A stretch of DNA of 64,000 bases from Agromyces mediolanus (GTDB lineage Bacteria > Actinomycetota > Actinomycetes > Actinomycetales > Microbacteriaceae), in assembly GCF_023715325.1 (NCBI RefSeq), contig NZ_JAMBNX010000005.1, positions 296,884 through 360,883 of the forward strand, read 5' to 3'. The position numbers and the translations under genes are program-made. Shown here in pieces: positions 57,792-64,000 of this stretch. The first letter of the stretch is position 1, and every line of letters starts with the position of its first letter. Under the pieces are notes generated by a model that saw only the letters and a program-made list of their open reading frames with translations, did not search any database and was not told the origin of the DNA.

Positions 57792-59014
57792 CCGAAGAGG
57801 CGCTGCAGGCGTTGCACGCCCTCGAGGAGCGGCTCGTCGCCGAGCGCGTAGCTGAAGCGCAGGAAGCCGCTCGGTCCGAACGCCTCGCCGGGCACCGCGG
57901 CGACCTCGGCCCGCTCCAGGATGAGGTCGGCGAGCTCGAGCGAGCTCGTCGGCGTGACGCCGCCCCACTCCCGGCCGAGGAGGCCCGTCACGTCGGGGTA
58001 CACGTAGAACGCCCCCTCGGGCACCGGCACCCGCAGGCCCTCGATCTTCGAGAGCTCCGCGACGATCGTGCGCCGGCGGCGGTCGAAGGCGCGGCGCATC
58101 TGCTCGACGGGCTCCTGCGGCCCGGTGAGGGCGGCGATCGCGGCGCGCTGGGAGATGTTCGACACGTTCGAGGTGAGGTGCGACTGCAGGTTCGCGGCGC
58201 CCTTGATGACGTCGGCGGGGCCGACCATCCAGCCGAGTCGCCAACCCGTCATGGCGTACGTCTTCGCCACGCCGTTCACCAGGATCGCCTGCTCCGCGAG
58301 ACCGGGCACGGCCTCGACGATCGAGAGCGCGCGCGGGGCGGGGGCGCCCACCTCGGTGTCGAGCGCGGCGTAGGTGAGGTTCTGGTAGATCTCGTCGGCG
58401 ATCACCCAGATGCCGTGCTCGAGCGCCCACTCGCCGATGGCGCGCACCTGCTCGGGCGGGTACACGGCGCCCGTCGGGTTCGACGGCGAGACGAAGAGCA
58501 GCACCTTCGTGCGCTCGGTGCGGGCGGCCTCGAGCTGCTCGACCGTGACGAGGTAGCCCTGCTCGCTGCCGGCGAAGACGTCGACCTGGCGTCCGCCGGC
58601 GAGCTTGATCGCCTCGGGGTAGGTGGTCCAGTACGGCGTCGGAACGAGCACCTCGTCGCCCTCGTCGAGGAGCACCTGGAAGGCCTGGTAGACGGCCTGC
58701 TTGCCGCCGTTCGTGACGACGACCCGGGAGGCGGGCACGTCGAGGCCGGAGTCGCGCCGCGTCTTGTCGGCGATCGCCTCGCGGAGCTCGGGCAGGCCCG
58801 CCGCGGGCGTGTAGCGGTAGTTCTTGGGGTCGTGCGTGGCGGCGAGCGCCGCCTCGACGATGTGCTCGGGCGTCGCGAAGTCGGGTTCGCCCGCGGCATA
58901 GGAGATGACCGGGCGCCCCTCGGCCTGGAGGGCCTTCGCCTTCGCATCGACCTTCAGGGTCGCGGACTCGGCGATGGCGGCGATGCGGGCGGACAGGCGC
59001 GGCTTCTCGGTCAC
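57788..59014 (-). CDS. aspC: Class I/II aminotransferase (aspartate aminotransferase-like)
   Basis: A 408-residue PLP enzyme of fold type I, subgroup I-gamma: [16 protein letters not shown], then [18 protein letters not shown] (AAT signature), Schiff-base lysine in [18 protein letters not shown] and the substrate-carboxylate Arg in [11 protein letters not shown]. It transaminates aspartate or a related amino acid with 2-oxoglutarate. In actinobacteria this gene often lies near the tRNA-Trp/secE block. The GTG start with leaderless promoter TAGACT at 59021 fixes the N-terminus. Confidence 0.93.
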   Translation of the reverse strand: MTEKPRLSARIAAIAESATLKVDAKAKALQAEGRPVISYAAGEPDFATPEHIVEAALAATHDPKNYRYTPAAGLPELREAIADKTRRDSGLDVPASRVVVTNGGKQAVYQAFQVLLDEGDEVLVPTPYWTTYPEAIKLAGGRQVDVFAGSEQGYLVTVEQLEAARTERTKVLLFVSPSNPTGAVYPPEQVRAIGEWALEHGIWVIADEIYQNLTYAALDTEVGAPAPRALSIVEAVPGLAEQAILVNGVAKTYAMTGWRLGWMVGPADVIKGAANLQSHLTSNVSNISQRAAIAALTGPQEPVEQMRRAFDRRRRTIVAELSKIEGLRVPVPEGAFYVYPDVTGLLGREWGGVTPTSSLELADLILERAEVAAVPGEAFGPSGFLRFSYALGDEPLLEGVQRLQRLFG

Positions 59015-59020
59015 ACTGCG

Positions 59021-59026
59021 AGTCTA
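59021..59026 (-). promoter_or_regulatory. -10 box (TAGACT) for the aminotransferase gene
   Basis: On the minus strand TAGACT, six bases, then GTG at 59014. Confidence 0.6.
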
Positions 59027-59078
59027 CCGAGCGGCAGCGCCGGCCGAACCGTCGATCCGACCGGCATCCGGCGCGGAT

Positions 59079-60596
59079 TCAGAGGTTCTGACCGATGTCC
59101 CAGAGCCGGTCCGGCCGGCCGTCGATCGCCTCGGACACCGCGAGCGCCTGATCGTCCGAGAGCGAGGCGACGTAGTCGACGACGCCGCGGCCGACGCCGA
59201 GCCGGGCGAGTTCGCCGACCTCGGGCACCGGCACCCCCTCCGGGCGGGTGCGCCGGAGCAGGGCGTAGCCGTCGGTCGCGATCTCGATGAGCTCGCGCAG
59301 CCGCTGGGGCACCCGGTGCCGGTCGTACTCGTCGGTCGCCCACGCGGTGAGCCCCTTCACGGCGCGGGTCAGCACCCGGCTGAGCCCGCGCTGGTACATC
59401 GCGATGTCGGCCCGGTCGAGGATGAAGTGCCGGTGCACGAACTTCAGGATCTCCACCTCGTGCCAGGCGGCCTGGTCGAGCGTGACGAGGCCCGTGCGGG
59501 CGACGCCGGGCGGGGCCGGCACGACGGAGGTCTGCAGGTGCCCGATCCAGCCGTTCGTGAACGAGGACAGCGCCCGCTCCGAGGCGATCGATCCGTCGAA
59601 GGGCGAGGCGAGCAGGCCGTCGACGAGGTCGTCGGCGACGGCGTCGACCGCGGCGGCGAAGGCGTCGTCGTCGGCGATCCAGTCGTCGGAGCGGCGGAGC
59701 TTGCGGCGCAGTGCCTCGAGCGCGGCCCCTGGTGGCGCGGTGCGGGCGGCGAGCTCCTCGTCGGCGAGCGCGCGGAGCTCGCCCGCGGCCTGCGTCCAGC
59801 CGCGGAACTCGCGGGCGACGGCCCCCTGGCTGAGGAGGCCGGCGCGGTAGAAGTCGTCGACGTCGTGGATCGAGTACGCGATGTCGTCGGCGGTGTCCAT
59901 GACCGAGCACTCGAGCGACTGCTCCATCGGCGGCAGCCCCGTGCGCGCGGCGGCGAGGTCGGCCGCGTCGAGGTCGTAGGCGGAGAACTTGCCCGCCTCG
60001 ACGGCCCCGTCGACGAGCCGCAGCCCGCGGGGGAGTCCGCCGTCGGGGAACGCCACCGGGCGCGCGAATCGCGTCCACGGGTACTTCGCGACGGCCGCCC
60101 GGACCGCCGAGGTGAGGTTCAGGCCGTGCGCGGCGGACGCGGTGACGTCGAGCGTCGCGATGATGCGGTAGCTCTGCGCGTTGCCCTCGAAGCCGTCGGC
60201 GAGGCCCAGGGTCTCGCGGGCGAGCCGGTCGAGCACGCGCTCGCCGAGATGGCCGAACGGCGGGTGGCCGAGGTCGTGCGCGCTCGCGGCGGCCTGCACG
60301 ACGACCGCGTCGCAGCCGTGCTCACGGGCGAGGGCGTTGGCCGGCGAGGCGGGATCGGCGAAGCCGACGGCGATCGCGCGGGCGACGGCGGTCACCTTGA
60401 TCGAGTGGGTGAGGCGGTTGTGGATGAGGGGGCCCGCGCCCGGCTGCGCGATGACCTGGGTCACGGCGGAGAGCCGCGAGAAGTAGGGCGAGAAGCGGAT
60501 GCGCTCGAGGTCGAGTCGGAACTGGGAGTGCTCGCCGGTGACCTCGACGCTCGAGCTCGGTTCGGGCGTGCGGCGTGCGGCGCGGTCCGGGGTCAT
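59079..60596 (-). CDS. dgt: dGTPase-like deoxynucleoside triphosphate triphosphohydrolase
   Basis: A 505-residue HD-domain phosphohydrolase: NRLTHSIKVTAVARAIAVG (first His) and SAHDLGHPPFGHLGERV (HD pair) place it with Dgt proteins that cleave dNTPs to nucleoside and triphosphate, controlling dNTP levels. The C-terminal half is all helical. ATG start with TACATT six bases upstream; the 15-codon extension is rejected. It is divergent from the tRNA-Trp operon. Confidence 0.93.
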   Translation of the reverse strand: MTPDRAARRTPEPSSSVEVTGEHSQFRLDLERIRFSPYFSRLSAVTQVIAQPGAGPLIHNRLTHSIKVTAVARAIAVGFADPASPANALAREHGCDAVVVQAAASAHDLGHPPFGHLGERVLDRLARETLGLADGFEGNAQSYRIIATLDVTASAAHGLNLTSAVRAAVAKYPWTRFARPVAFPDGGLPRGLRLVDGAVEAGKFSAYDLDAADLAAARTGLPPMEQSLECSVMDTADDIAYSIHDVDDFYRAGLLSQGAVAREFRGWTQAAGELRALADEELAARTAPPGAALEALRRKLRRSDDWIADDDAFAAAVDAVADDLVDGLLASPFDGSIASERALSSFTNGWIGHLQTSVVPAPPGVARTGLVTLDQAAWHEVEILKFVHRHFILDRADIAMYQRGLSRVLTRAVKGLTAWATDEYDRHRVPQRLRELIEIATDGYALLRRTRPEGVPVPEVGELARLGVGRGVVDYVASLSDDQALAVSEAIDGRPDRLWDIGQNL

Positions 60597-60602
60597 GGTC
60601 CC

Positions 60603-60608
60603 AATGTA
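60603..60608 (-). promoter_or_regulatory. -10 box (TACATT) for dgt
   Basis: On the minus strand TACATT, six bases, then ATG at 60596; leaderless. Confidence 0.55.
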
Positions 60609-60640
60609 GGCGTCGGTTCGCGCGAGCCGCTCGCGTCGCA

Positions 60641-60646
60641 TAGACT
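60641..60646 (+). promoter_or_regulatory. -10 box (TAGACT) of the tRNA-Trp/secE/nusG transcript
   Basis: TAGACT lies 108 bases before the tRNA. The leader holds a perfect stem CCCGAAA/TTTCGGG (60683-60700) with a TCCG tetraloop. Confidence 0.5.
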
Positions 60647-60754
60647 GGGTGAGGTTGCTCGTTCCGGCAATGCTTCACTGCGCCCGAAATCCGTTTCGGG
60701 GGAGGTGTGCTGAGGCGGGGCGAACGGCCTCCAGGCCCCAGGCAACGGGGGCTT

Positions 60755-60827
60755 AGGGCGGTGGCTCAATTGGTAGAGCAGCGGTCTCCAAAACCGCAGG
60801 TTGCAGGTTCGAGTCCTGTCCGCCCTG
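60755..60827 (+). tRNA. trnW: tRNA-Trp (CCA anticodon)
   Basis: A 73-base cloverleaf: acceptor stem AGGGCGG/CCGCCCT, D-arm GCTCAATTGGTAGAGC, anticodon stem GCGGT/ACCGC around CTCCAAA (anticodon CCA), T-arm GCAGG-TTCGAGT-CCTGT. Discriminator G; the 3' CCA is not encoded. Lies just upstream of secE, as known for actinobacteria. Confidence 0.96.
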
Positions 60828-60866
60828 CGAGCCGGCAGTGAATGCCGGCCCACGAAAGGTGTACAG

Positions 60867-61142
60867 GTGGCCCGGAAGATCATCGACGAACCCAGCGAGG
60901 ATGTCGTCGCCAACGCCAAGCGCGACCGCGCTGCGCGTCGGAATCCGTTCGCCCGGATCGCGCTGTTCATCCGTCAGGTCATCGCAGAACTGAAGAAGGT
61001 CGTCACCCCGACCCGCAAGGAGCTCGTCAATTTCACGATCGTCGTGCTCGTCTTCGTCATCATCATGATGGCGCTCGTCTGGGGCCTCGACCAGCTGTTC
61101 GGTCTGCTGGTGGTGTACGTCTTCGGGCAACCGGGAGTCTGA
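60867..61142 (+). CDS. secE: Preprotein translocase subunit SecE
   Basis: A 91-residue SecE: N-terminal cytoplasmic part (MARKIIDEPSEDVVANAKRD), the conserved amphipathic segment FIRQVIAELKKVVTPTRKEL and a single transmembrane helix (TIVVLVFVIIMMALVWGL). It clamps the SecY channel. GTG start was chosen 40 bases after the tRNA; earlier in-frame codons run through the tRNA gene. Confidence 0.95.
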   Translation: MARKIIDEPSEDVVANAKRDRAARRNPFARIALFIRQVIAELKKVVTPTRKELVNFTIVVLVFVIIMMALVWGLDQLFGLLVVYVFGQPGV

Positions 61143-61213
61143 TCGGGGCTTCGGGCCCACGTCGACCGAGACTCGCCGAGTGCCGGTCGGGACTCACGAA
61201 GTAAGGATCAGAA

Positions 61214-62140
61214 GTGTCAAGGACTGAGCGCGACGACGTCGACTGGGCTACGGCTGCCGAGCAGTCTGCCGAGGACGACGAGGCGCAGACGGGCAACGTC
61301 AACCAGCACGAGGAGGACTCCTCCGAGGCGGCCGAGCACATCGCCGTCCACGTGGTGGACGACGAGGGCAACGAGGTCGACCTCGACGCCGTCCTCGACT
61401 CCCTCGCCGAGGCGAGCGACCCCGAGGCCGACGCGGTCGTCGACGACGCCCTCGACATCGACTCCGCCGACGAGGCCGAGGCGGCCGCCGAGGCCGTCGA
61501 AGAAGAGGCCGAGAGCGAGTTCGACCCGTACGAGGAGTTCCGCGCCGAGCTGCGCTTCCTCCCGGGCAAGTGGTACGTCATCCACTCCTACGCGGGCTTC
61601 GAGCGCCGCGTGAAGGCGAACATCGAGCAGCGCCGCGAGTCGATGGCGATGGCCGACTACATCTACCAGGTCGAAGTGCCGATGGAAGATGTCGTCGAGA
61701 TCAAGAACGGCCAGCGCAAGATGGTCACCCGCGTGCGCATCCCCGGCTACGTGCTCGTGCGCATGGAGCTCAACGAGGACTCGTGGTCGGTCATCCGCCA
61801 CACGCCCGGCGTCACCGGCTTCGTGGGCAACGCCCACAACCCCACGCCGCTGCGCTTCGAAGAGGCCTTCGGCATGCTGAAGAGCCTCGTCGCCCCGGCC
61901 GACGTTCCCGCGGCGAAGGGCTCGAAGGCGGCCGCCGCCTCCGGCGCCTCCCGCCAGGTGCAGGCCGAGGTCGACTTCGAGGTCGGCGAGACCATCACCA
62001 TCAAGGACGGCTCGTTCGCGGGCCTGCCCGGCACGATCAGCGAGATCAAGCCCGAGAGCGGCAAGCTCACGGTCCTCGTCTCGCTCTTCGAGCGCGAGAC
62101 CCCGGTCGAGCTCAGCTTCGACCAGGTCACGAAGCTCTAG
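61214..62140 (+). CDS. nusG: Transcription termination/antitermination factor NusG
   Basis: A 308-residue NusG. Residues 1-115 are an acidic, probably disordered extension ([20 protein letters not shown]). The NGN domain starts near residue 118 ([20 protein letters not shown]), with [11 protein letters not shown]; the KOW domain follows near residue 258 ([20 protein letters not shown]). It binds RNA polymerase and modulates pausing and Rho action. GTG start after AAGGATCAGAA. The extension is longer than in many bacteria but of a kind known in actinobacteria. Confidence 0.96.
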   Translation: MSRTERDDVDWATAAEQSAEDDEAQTGNVNQHEEDSSEAAEHIAVHVVDDEGNEVDLDAVLDSLAEASDPEADAVVDDALDIDSADEAEAAAEAVEEEAESEFDPYEEFRAELRFLPGKWYVIHSYAGFERRVKANIEQRRESMAMADYIYQVEVPMEDVVEIKNGQRKMVTRVRIPGYVLVRMELNEDSWSVIRHTPGVTGFVGNAHNPTPLRFEEAFGMLKSLVAPADVPAAKGSKAAAASGASRQVQAEVDFEVGETITIKDGSFAGLPGTISEIKPESGKLTVLVSLFERETPVELSFDQVTKL

Positions 62141-62166
62141 CAGCCCGCACACCGTACGTCCAGCCG

Positions 62167-62189
62167 ACCCTCCGGTATACTCGGAGGGT
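62167..62189 (+). promoter_or_regulatory. Hairpin with an internal TATACT box between nusG and rplK
   Basis: ACCCTCCG (62167-62174) and CGGAGGGT (62182-62189) pair perfectly around GTATACT; TATACT (62176-62181) is a near-consensus -10. The element could be the nusG terminator, the rplK promoter or both. Confidence 0.5.
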
Positions 62190-62295
62190 TGTGCTGCGTT
62201 TGGGCCATCCGAACCACACGATCCACCGCCACCCGGAACCGCCGGAGTGACGGGAGAGTGCCCCGCCGGGGCGTTCGAACAGAAAGAGAGAAATC

Positions 62296-62724
62296 ATGGC
62301 ACCGAAGAAGAAGGTCACTGGTCTGATCAAGCTTCAGATCAACGCCGGCGCCGCCAACCCCGCCCCGCCGATCGGTCCGGCGCTGGGTCAGCACGGCGTC
62401 AACATCATGGAGTTCTGCAAGGCCTACAACGCGGCCACCGAGTCGCAGCGCGGCAACGTGATCCCCGTCGAGATCACGGTCTACGAGGACCGCAGCTTCA
62501 CCTTCATCCTGAAGACCCCGCCCGCCGCCGAGCTCATCAAGAAGGCCGCCGGCGTCGCCAAGGGTTCGGGCGTCCCGCACACCACCAAGGTCGGCAAGAT
62601 CAGCCCCGACCAGGTCCGTGCGATCGCCGAGCAGAAGATGTCCGACCTGAACGCGAACGACCTCGACGCCGCGTCGAAGATCATCGCGGGCACCGCCCGT
62701 TCGATGGGCATCACGGTCGAGTAA
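62296..62724 (+). CDS. rplK: 50S ribosomal protein L11
   Basis: A 142-residue L11: [20 protein letters not shown], then the flexible-linker region [20 protein letters not shown] and C-terminal rRNA-binding domain ([20 protein letters not shown]). It binds the GTPase-associated centre of 23S rRNA. ATG after AGAGAGAAATC. Confidence 0.98.
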   Translation: MAPKKKVTGLIKLQINAGAANPAPPIGPALGQHGVNIMEFCKAYNAATESQRGNVIPVEITVYEDRSFTFILKTPPAAELIKKAAGVAKGSGVPHTTKVGKISPDQVRAIAEQKMSDLNANDLDAASKIIAGTARSMGITVE

Positions 62725-62748
62725 TCGCCTCGCTCGGTTGAGCACCGA

Positions 62749-62768
62749 CGGATGCCTCGAGGCATCCG
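62749..62768 (+). terminator. Perfect 20-base palindrome between rplK and rplA
   Basis: CGGATGCCTC and its complement GAGGCATCCG meet without a loop, 24 bases after the rplK stop and 68 before the rplA ATG, followed by CCTTC. It could attenuate rplA relative to rplK. Confidence 0.5.
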
Positions 62769-62836
62769 CCTTCAGAACTCTCATTCGTGGCAGCGCCCGC
62801 CAGCGCGATGACCACACTCTCGCAAGGAGAAGCACC

Positions 62837-63526
62837 ATGGCACAGAAGTCCAAGGCCTACCGGGCCGCGGCCGAGAAGATCGAGGCCGGCAAGTACTACA
62901 CCCCGAGCGAGGCCGTCGCCCTCGCGAAGGAGACCGGCTCGGCGAAGTTCGACTCGACCGTCGAGGTCGCCCTGAAGCTCGGCGTCGACCCCCGCAAGGC
63001 CGACCAGATGGTGCGCGGCACCGTCATCCTCCCGCACGGCACCGGCAAGACCGCCCGCGTCATCGTCTTCGCGACGGGCCCCGCGGCCGAGGCCGCGATC
63101 GCGGCCGGCGCCGACGAGGTCGGCGGCGCCGAGCTCATCGAGAAGGTCGCCGCGGGCTACACCGCCTTCGACTCGGCCGTCTCGACCCCCGAGCTCATGG
63201 GCCAGGTCGGTCGTCTCGGCAAGGTCCTCGGCCCGCGCGGCCTCATGCCGAACCCGAAGACCGGCACGGTGACCCCGAACGTCGGCCAGGCCGTCTCGGA
63301 CATCAAGGGCGGCAAGATCGAGTTCCGCGTCGACAAGCACGCGAACGTGCACTTCGTCGTCGGCAAGGCCTCCTTCTCGACCGAGCAGCTCGAGGAGAAC
63401 GCCAAGGCCGCCCTCGAAGAGGTCGTCCGCCTCAAGCCGTCGAGCTCGAAGGGCCGCTACATCCAGAAGGGCGCCGTGTCGACCACGTTCGGCCCCGGCA
63501 TCCCGCTGGACGTCAACGCCATCTGA
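62837..63526 (+). CDS. rplA: 50S ribosomal protein L1
   Basis: A 229-residue L1: [34 protein letters not shown], and the signature [20 protein letters not shown] in the second domain. It forms the L1 stalk and in other bacteria represses its own operon. ATG after CAAGGAGAAGCACC. A strong terminator follows. Confidence 0.98.
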   Translation: MAQKSKAYRAAAEKIEAGKYYTPSEAVALAKETGSAKFDSTVEVALKLGVDPRKADQMVRGTVILPHGTGKTARVIVFATGPAAEAAIAAGADEVGGAELIEKVAAGYTAFDSAVSTPELMGQVGRLGKVLGPRGLMPNPKTGTVTPNVGQAVSDIKGGKIEFRVDKHANVHFVVGKASFSTEQLEENAKAALEEVVRLKPSSSKGRYIQKGAVSTTFGPGIPLDVNAI

Positions 63527-63540
63527 GTCGTCTCAGACAC

Positions 63541-63576
63541 CAGAACGGCCCGCCGGTGATCCGGCGGGCCGTTCTG
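63541..63576 (+). terminator. Strong hairpin terminator after rplA
   Basis: Perfect 16-bp stem CAGAACGGCCCGCCGG (63541-63556) with CCGGCGGGCCGTTCTG (63561-63576), 4-base loop. It sits between convergent rplA and the acylphosphatase gene. Confidence 0.85.
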
Positions 63577-63580
63577 CGTG

Positions 63581-63874
63581 TCAGCGGCGGATGCGGAATC
63601 GACTGCCGCGTTCGTCGGGCTCCTCGCGGGGATCGGCGAGGGGGAGTTCGGCGAGTTCGAGGCCGGTCACCCGGGATCCGGGTGGGCCGGCCTCGAGTCG
63701 GTGCAGCATGATGGCGACGGTGTCCGCCTCGCCCTCGATCTCGGCCTCGACGCGCCCGTCGGGGAGGTTCCGCACCCAGCCTGCGATGCCGAGCCGCTCG
63801 GCGTGCTTGCGGGCGAGGTAGCGGTAGCCGACGCCCTGGACGCGGCCGGAGACGAGGACGTGGCGGCGGATCAC
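63581..63874 (-). CDS. acyP: Acylphosphatase
   Basis: A 97-residue acylphosphatase-fold protein: LVSGRVQGVGYRYLARKHAE with catalytic R18 and GWVRNLPDGRVEAEIEG with N36; it hydrolyses acyl-phosphate bonds. Full length. The GTG start has TAGCGT six bases upstream. Confidence 0.93.
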   Translation of the reverse strand: MIRRHVLVSGRVQGVGYRYLARKHAERLGIAGWVRNLPDGRVEAEIEGEADTVAIMLHRLEAGPPGSRVTGLELAELPLADPREEPDERGSRFRIRR

Positions 63875-63880
63875 CCCGCC

Positions 63881-63886
63881 ACGCTA
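63881..63886 (-). promoter_or_regulatory. -10 box (TAGCGT) for the acylphosphatase gene
   Basis: On the minus strand TAGCGT, six bases, then GTG at 63874. Confidence 0.55.
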
Positions 63887-63929
63887 CCGCGCGCCGCCCC
63901 ACCCCATCCGCGCCCGCACCCGCCCGCAC

Positions 63930-64000
63930 CCCCAACCCCCCCACCCCCCACCCCCCCCCCCCCCCCCCCCCCCCCCCACCCCCCCCGGGGGGGGTTTGGG
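63930..64000. other. Low-complexity poly-C contig end
   Basis: From about 63930 the sequence degenerates into runs of C, then a G-run and TTTGGG at the last bases. It carries no gene and is most likely a read-end or assembly artefact. Confidence 0.85.

Noticed and set aside
1..64000. CRISPR array, prophage, integrase, IS transposase or att sites
   Set aside because: No regular direct repeats with unique spacers and no recombinase, transposase or phage protein motifs were seen on either strand.

Overview
The window is very GC-rich (about 70 % by eye), almost fully coding and free of rRNA, phage or IS genes. Several features point to a Gram-positive actinobacterium, most likely of the family Microbacteriaceae: extreme GC3 codon use, leaderless promoters (a TANNNT box ending 5-8 bases before the start codon), a PspC-domain histidine kinase, a PucR-controlled GABA/putrescine cluster, a sorting-signal adhesin and the tRNA-Trp/secE/nusG/rplK/rplA block. 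Family placement is inference from gene content. The right edge ends in a poly-C run that looks like a contig-end artefact.

Layout. 1-5.5 kb: a sugar or polyol catabolic unit (dehydrogenase fragment, GntR/FadR regulator, SDR, binding protein and two permeases of a CUT1-type ABC importer without its ATPase). 5.6-17.7 kb: housekeeping and accessory genes (CPBP protease, GIY-YIG/zinc protein, glycosyltransferase, nuclease/phosphatase-fold protein, DEAD-box helicase, flavin monooxygenase, SufS-like desulfurase, FBP-domain protein, acetyltransferase, SGNH hydrolase). 17.8-24.8 kb: one 2,337-residue cell-wall protein. 25-26.4 kb: GH1 beta-glucosidase. 26.4-36.4 kb: a divergent PucR regulator and the gabT-gdhA-gabD-putrescine oxidase-USP-APC permease cluster, which can take putrescine or GABA to succinate and recycle the amino acceptor. 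36.4-41 kb: a small orphan gene between repeats, then amidohydrolase, MFS and TetR genes. 41-44.6 kb: DUF937 protein, HadA/HadB-like dehydratase pair, murB and small orphans. 44.5-48.6 kb: PspC envelope-stress module with its two-component system. 48.7-51.4 kb: ppc. 51.4-55.1 kb: an ABC-2 exporter with its own two-component system, whose response regulator is frameshifted. 55.2-60.6 kb: anchored orphan, LysE/LysG pair, aminotransferase, dGTPase. 60.7-63.9 kb: tRNA-Trp, secE, nusG, rplK, rplA, acylphosphatase.

The most unusual content is not coding. A family of long, loop-less palindromes shares the half-site TTGCCCGACTTTCA and sits just 3' of plus-strand genes (five copies, one of them a 58-base perfect palindrome). 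A second repeat family is built on CACAACTCAGGAAC. Several clear operator-like palindromes lie at divergent promoters. These are described in the findings.

All calls were made by reading the translation and DNA. No database search or structure prediction was run, and residue positions are approximate unless counted explicitly.
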